Of a stretch of DNA of 64,000 nucleotides, positions 62,889 through 64,000 are shown piece by piece. The stretch comes from Limnohabitans planktonicus II-D5 (GTDB taxonomy: Bacteria; Pseudomonadota; Gammaproteobacteria; Burkholderiales; Burkholderiaceae_C). A program made the translations under genes and the position numbers. The stretch is from positions 62,001 to 126,000 of the forward strand of contig NZ_LFYT02000006.1 in the NCBI RefSeq assembly GCF_001270065.2, given 5' to 3'. How positions within the stretch are numbered: the first letter of the stretch is position 1; each line of letters opens with the position of its first letter. The notes below the pieces were generated by a model. It searched no databases. It worked only from the letters and a program-made list of their open reading frames with translations, and had not been told where the DNA came from.

Positions 62889-64000
62889 ATGAACACCGCA
62901 GACACCATGAACGCTCCCACCGCCATCTCTTTTCTGGGCGAAGACACGCCCGCCAAAGTCTTTCGCCAGCGCTGCCGCACCTGGGCCGATCAACCGGCCT
63001 TGCGCTACAAGCAAAGGGGCCTGTGGCAAAGCACCACATGGGCCGAATATTTTGCCCGCGCACGGGCAACCGGCCTGGCCATGCAAGCGCTGGGGCTTGA
63101 ACGTGGTCAAGTGGTTTGCGTGCTGGCCGAAAACCGACCCGAATGGCTCTATGTCGACATGGGTGCCCAATGCATGGGCCTGGTCGGCAATGGCGTCTAC
63201 CCCACCTCTTCCGCAGGTCAACTGCAACACATCCTGATGGACTCGGGCAGCCGAATGCTGTTTGTTGAAAACCAGGAACAACTCGACAAGGCTTTGGAGA
63301 TTCGCGCCCAATGCCCGCAGCTGCAGCGCATTGTGGTCATGGACCGTGAAGGCCTGCGCGGCTTTGCCGATCCGGATGTGGAATTTTTTGATGAATTCCT
63401 GGCACGCGGCATGGCCTTGGCCGATACCCGTCAAGCCCTTTTTGAGGCCTCGATCGACAGCACCCAAGCCGAAGACCTGGCTTTTTTGGTCTACACCTCG
63501 GGCACCACCGGGGCACCCAAGGGGGCCATGACCCTGAACCGCAACCTGGTCTTTCAACTGAGCCTGGCCACCGACTACCTGGACATCCAGCCGGGTGACA
63601 AATCCGTGTCCTTTCTCCCGCTTTGCCACATCGCCGAGCGCATGTCTTCGGTCTACAACCCCTTGGCCTTGGGGCTGGTGGTCCACTTTCCGGAAAACTC
63701 GGGCACGGTGTTCAACGACATGCGTGAAGTGGCCCCGCATCTGGTGTTTGCACCGCCCCGCTTTTGGGAAAAAATGTATTCCCAAATCGACTTGTTCATG
63801 CGCGACGCCATCGCCCCGGCCCGCTGGGCTTACCAGACCACACGCGCCATGGGCGCGGCCAGGGTCGAAGCCCAGCTGCAGGGCCAAGCCATCAGCCCAC
63901 CGAGTCTTTTGCTCAGGGCCATGCAGTGGCTGACCTTGCGCAATGTCCGGATTTTTTTGGGTCTGCAAAACGTCAAAAGTGCACTCACCGGTGCCGCGCC
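62889..64000 (+). CDS. AMP-dependent acyl-CoA ligase (FadD15/long-chain type), cut by window edge
   Basis: The first 370 residues of an adenylate-forming ligase remain open to the window end. The P-loop reads LVYTSGTTGAPKGAMTLN, and VSFLPLCHIAERMSSVYNPLALGL, FAPPRFWEKMYSQID and GLQNVKSALTGAAP follow, as in the FadD15-like long-chain group with an N-terminal segment TWADQPALRYKQRGLWQSTTWAEYFARARA. It would activate the acid produced by the aldehyde dehydrogenase, or the imported substrate, to its CoA ester. It is the twelfth gene in the same direction with minimal spacing. A second ATG six codons on (62907) is an alternative start. Confidence 0.9.
   Translation, partial: MNTADTMNAPTAISFLGEDTPAKVFRQRCRTWADQPALRYKQRGLWQSTTWAEYFARARATGLAMQALGLERGQVVCVLAENRPEWLYVDMGAQCMGLVGNGVYPTSSAGQLQHILMDSGSRMLFVENQEQLDKALEIRAQCPQLQRIVVMDREGLRGFADPDVEFFDEFLARGMALADTRQALFEASIDSTQAEDLAFLVYTSGTTGAPKGAMTLNRNLVFQLSLATDYLDIQPGDKSVSFLPLCHIAERMSSVYNPLALGLVVHFPENSGTVFNDMREVAPHLVFAPPRFWEKMYSQIDLFMRDAIAPARWAYQTTRAMGAARVEAQLQGQAISPPSLLLRAMQWLTLRNVRIFLGLQNVKSALTGAA

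Overview
The window is high-GC bacterial DNA that reads like a member of the Burkholderiales, most likely Comamonadaceae (Limnohabitans/Rhodoferax-like). This is inferred from gene content: Mpl ligase, a BPSS1780-type membrane protein behind an APH-type homoserine kinase, a urtABCDE/ureABCEFG nitrogen locus, and a PaaN-type aldehyde dehydrogenase beside branched-chain-type ABC genes. No rRNA, tRNA, CRISPR, prophage or intact transposase was recognised.

Layout. 1-12.1 kb: housekeeping genes (cut-off TlpA-like thioredoxin, mpl, M61 peptidase, alpha/beta hydrolase, TonB receptor, RhlE-type helicase, dcd, an orphan BMP-family binding protein, YciI, metallophosphoesterase). 12.1-15.6 kb: remnant of a RecG-like/AlbA regulator, adenine-type deaminase, thrB, BPSS1780. 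15.7-19.5 kb: minus-strand operon of acyl-CoA ligase, luciferase-like oxidoreductase and a short MetE-type methionine synthase, with a perfect palindrome upstream. 19.7-24.6 kb: orphan response regulator, purine-type permease, malic enzyme. 24.8-28.4 kb: an NMT1/THI5-type ABC transporter with a sigma54-like promoter, followed by ureD.

28.4-32.4 kb: a minus-strand electron-transfer operon (PepSY protein, DUF2271 protein with a flavinylation motif, PepSY/flavodoxin-type reductase, ApbE). 32.6-33.9 kb: a MgtC/DUF4010 gene broken by a frameshift and a stop. 34-36.6 kb: an AT-richer patch with vapBC, a cupin, a GFA-family protein, an acetyltransferase and three attC-like integron recombination sites, but no integrase. 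36.8-47.5 kb: urtABCDE (minus) and ureA-(small ORF)-BCEFG (plus), divergent from a control region with back-to-back sigma54-type promoters and an NtrC-like site. REP-like palindromes are scattered through it.

47.7-64 kb: a very tightly packed catabolic operon. It holds two carotenoid-cleavage-dioxygenase-family enzymes, a lipocalin-like protein, PaaN-type aldehyde dehydrogenase, nitronate-monooxygenase-family protein, SCP2-type thiolase, DUF1295 membrane reductase-like protein, a second thiolase, a tandem HxlR regulator, LivHMGF-type transporter genes and an acyl-CoA ligase that runs off the window. A divergent SDR gene flanks it. Together these suggest uptake, double-bond cleavage to aldehydes, oxidation, CoA activation and thiolysis of an unidentified unsaturated (apocarotenoid/terpenoid or stilbene-like) substrate. 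This is the best candidate for an undescribed system here.
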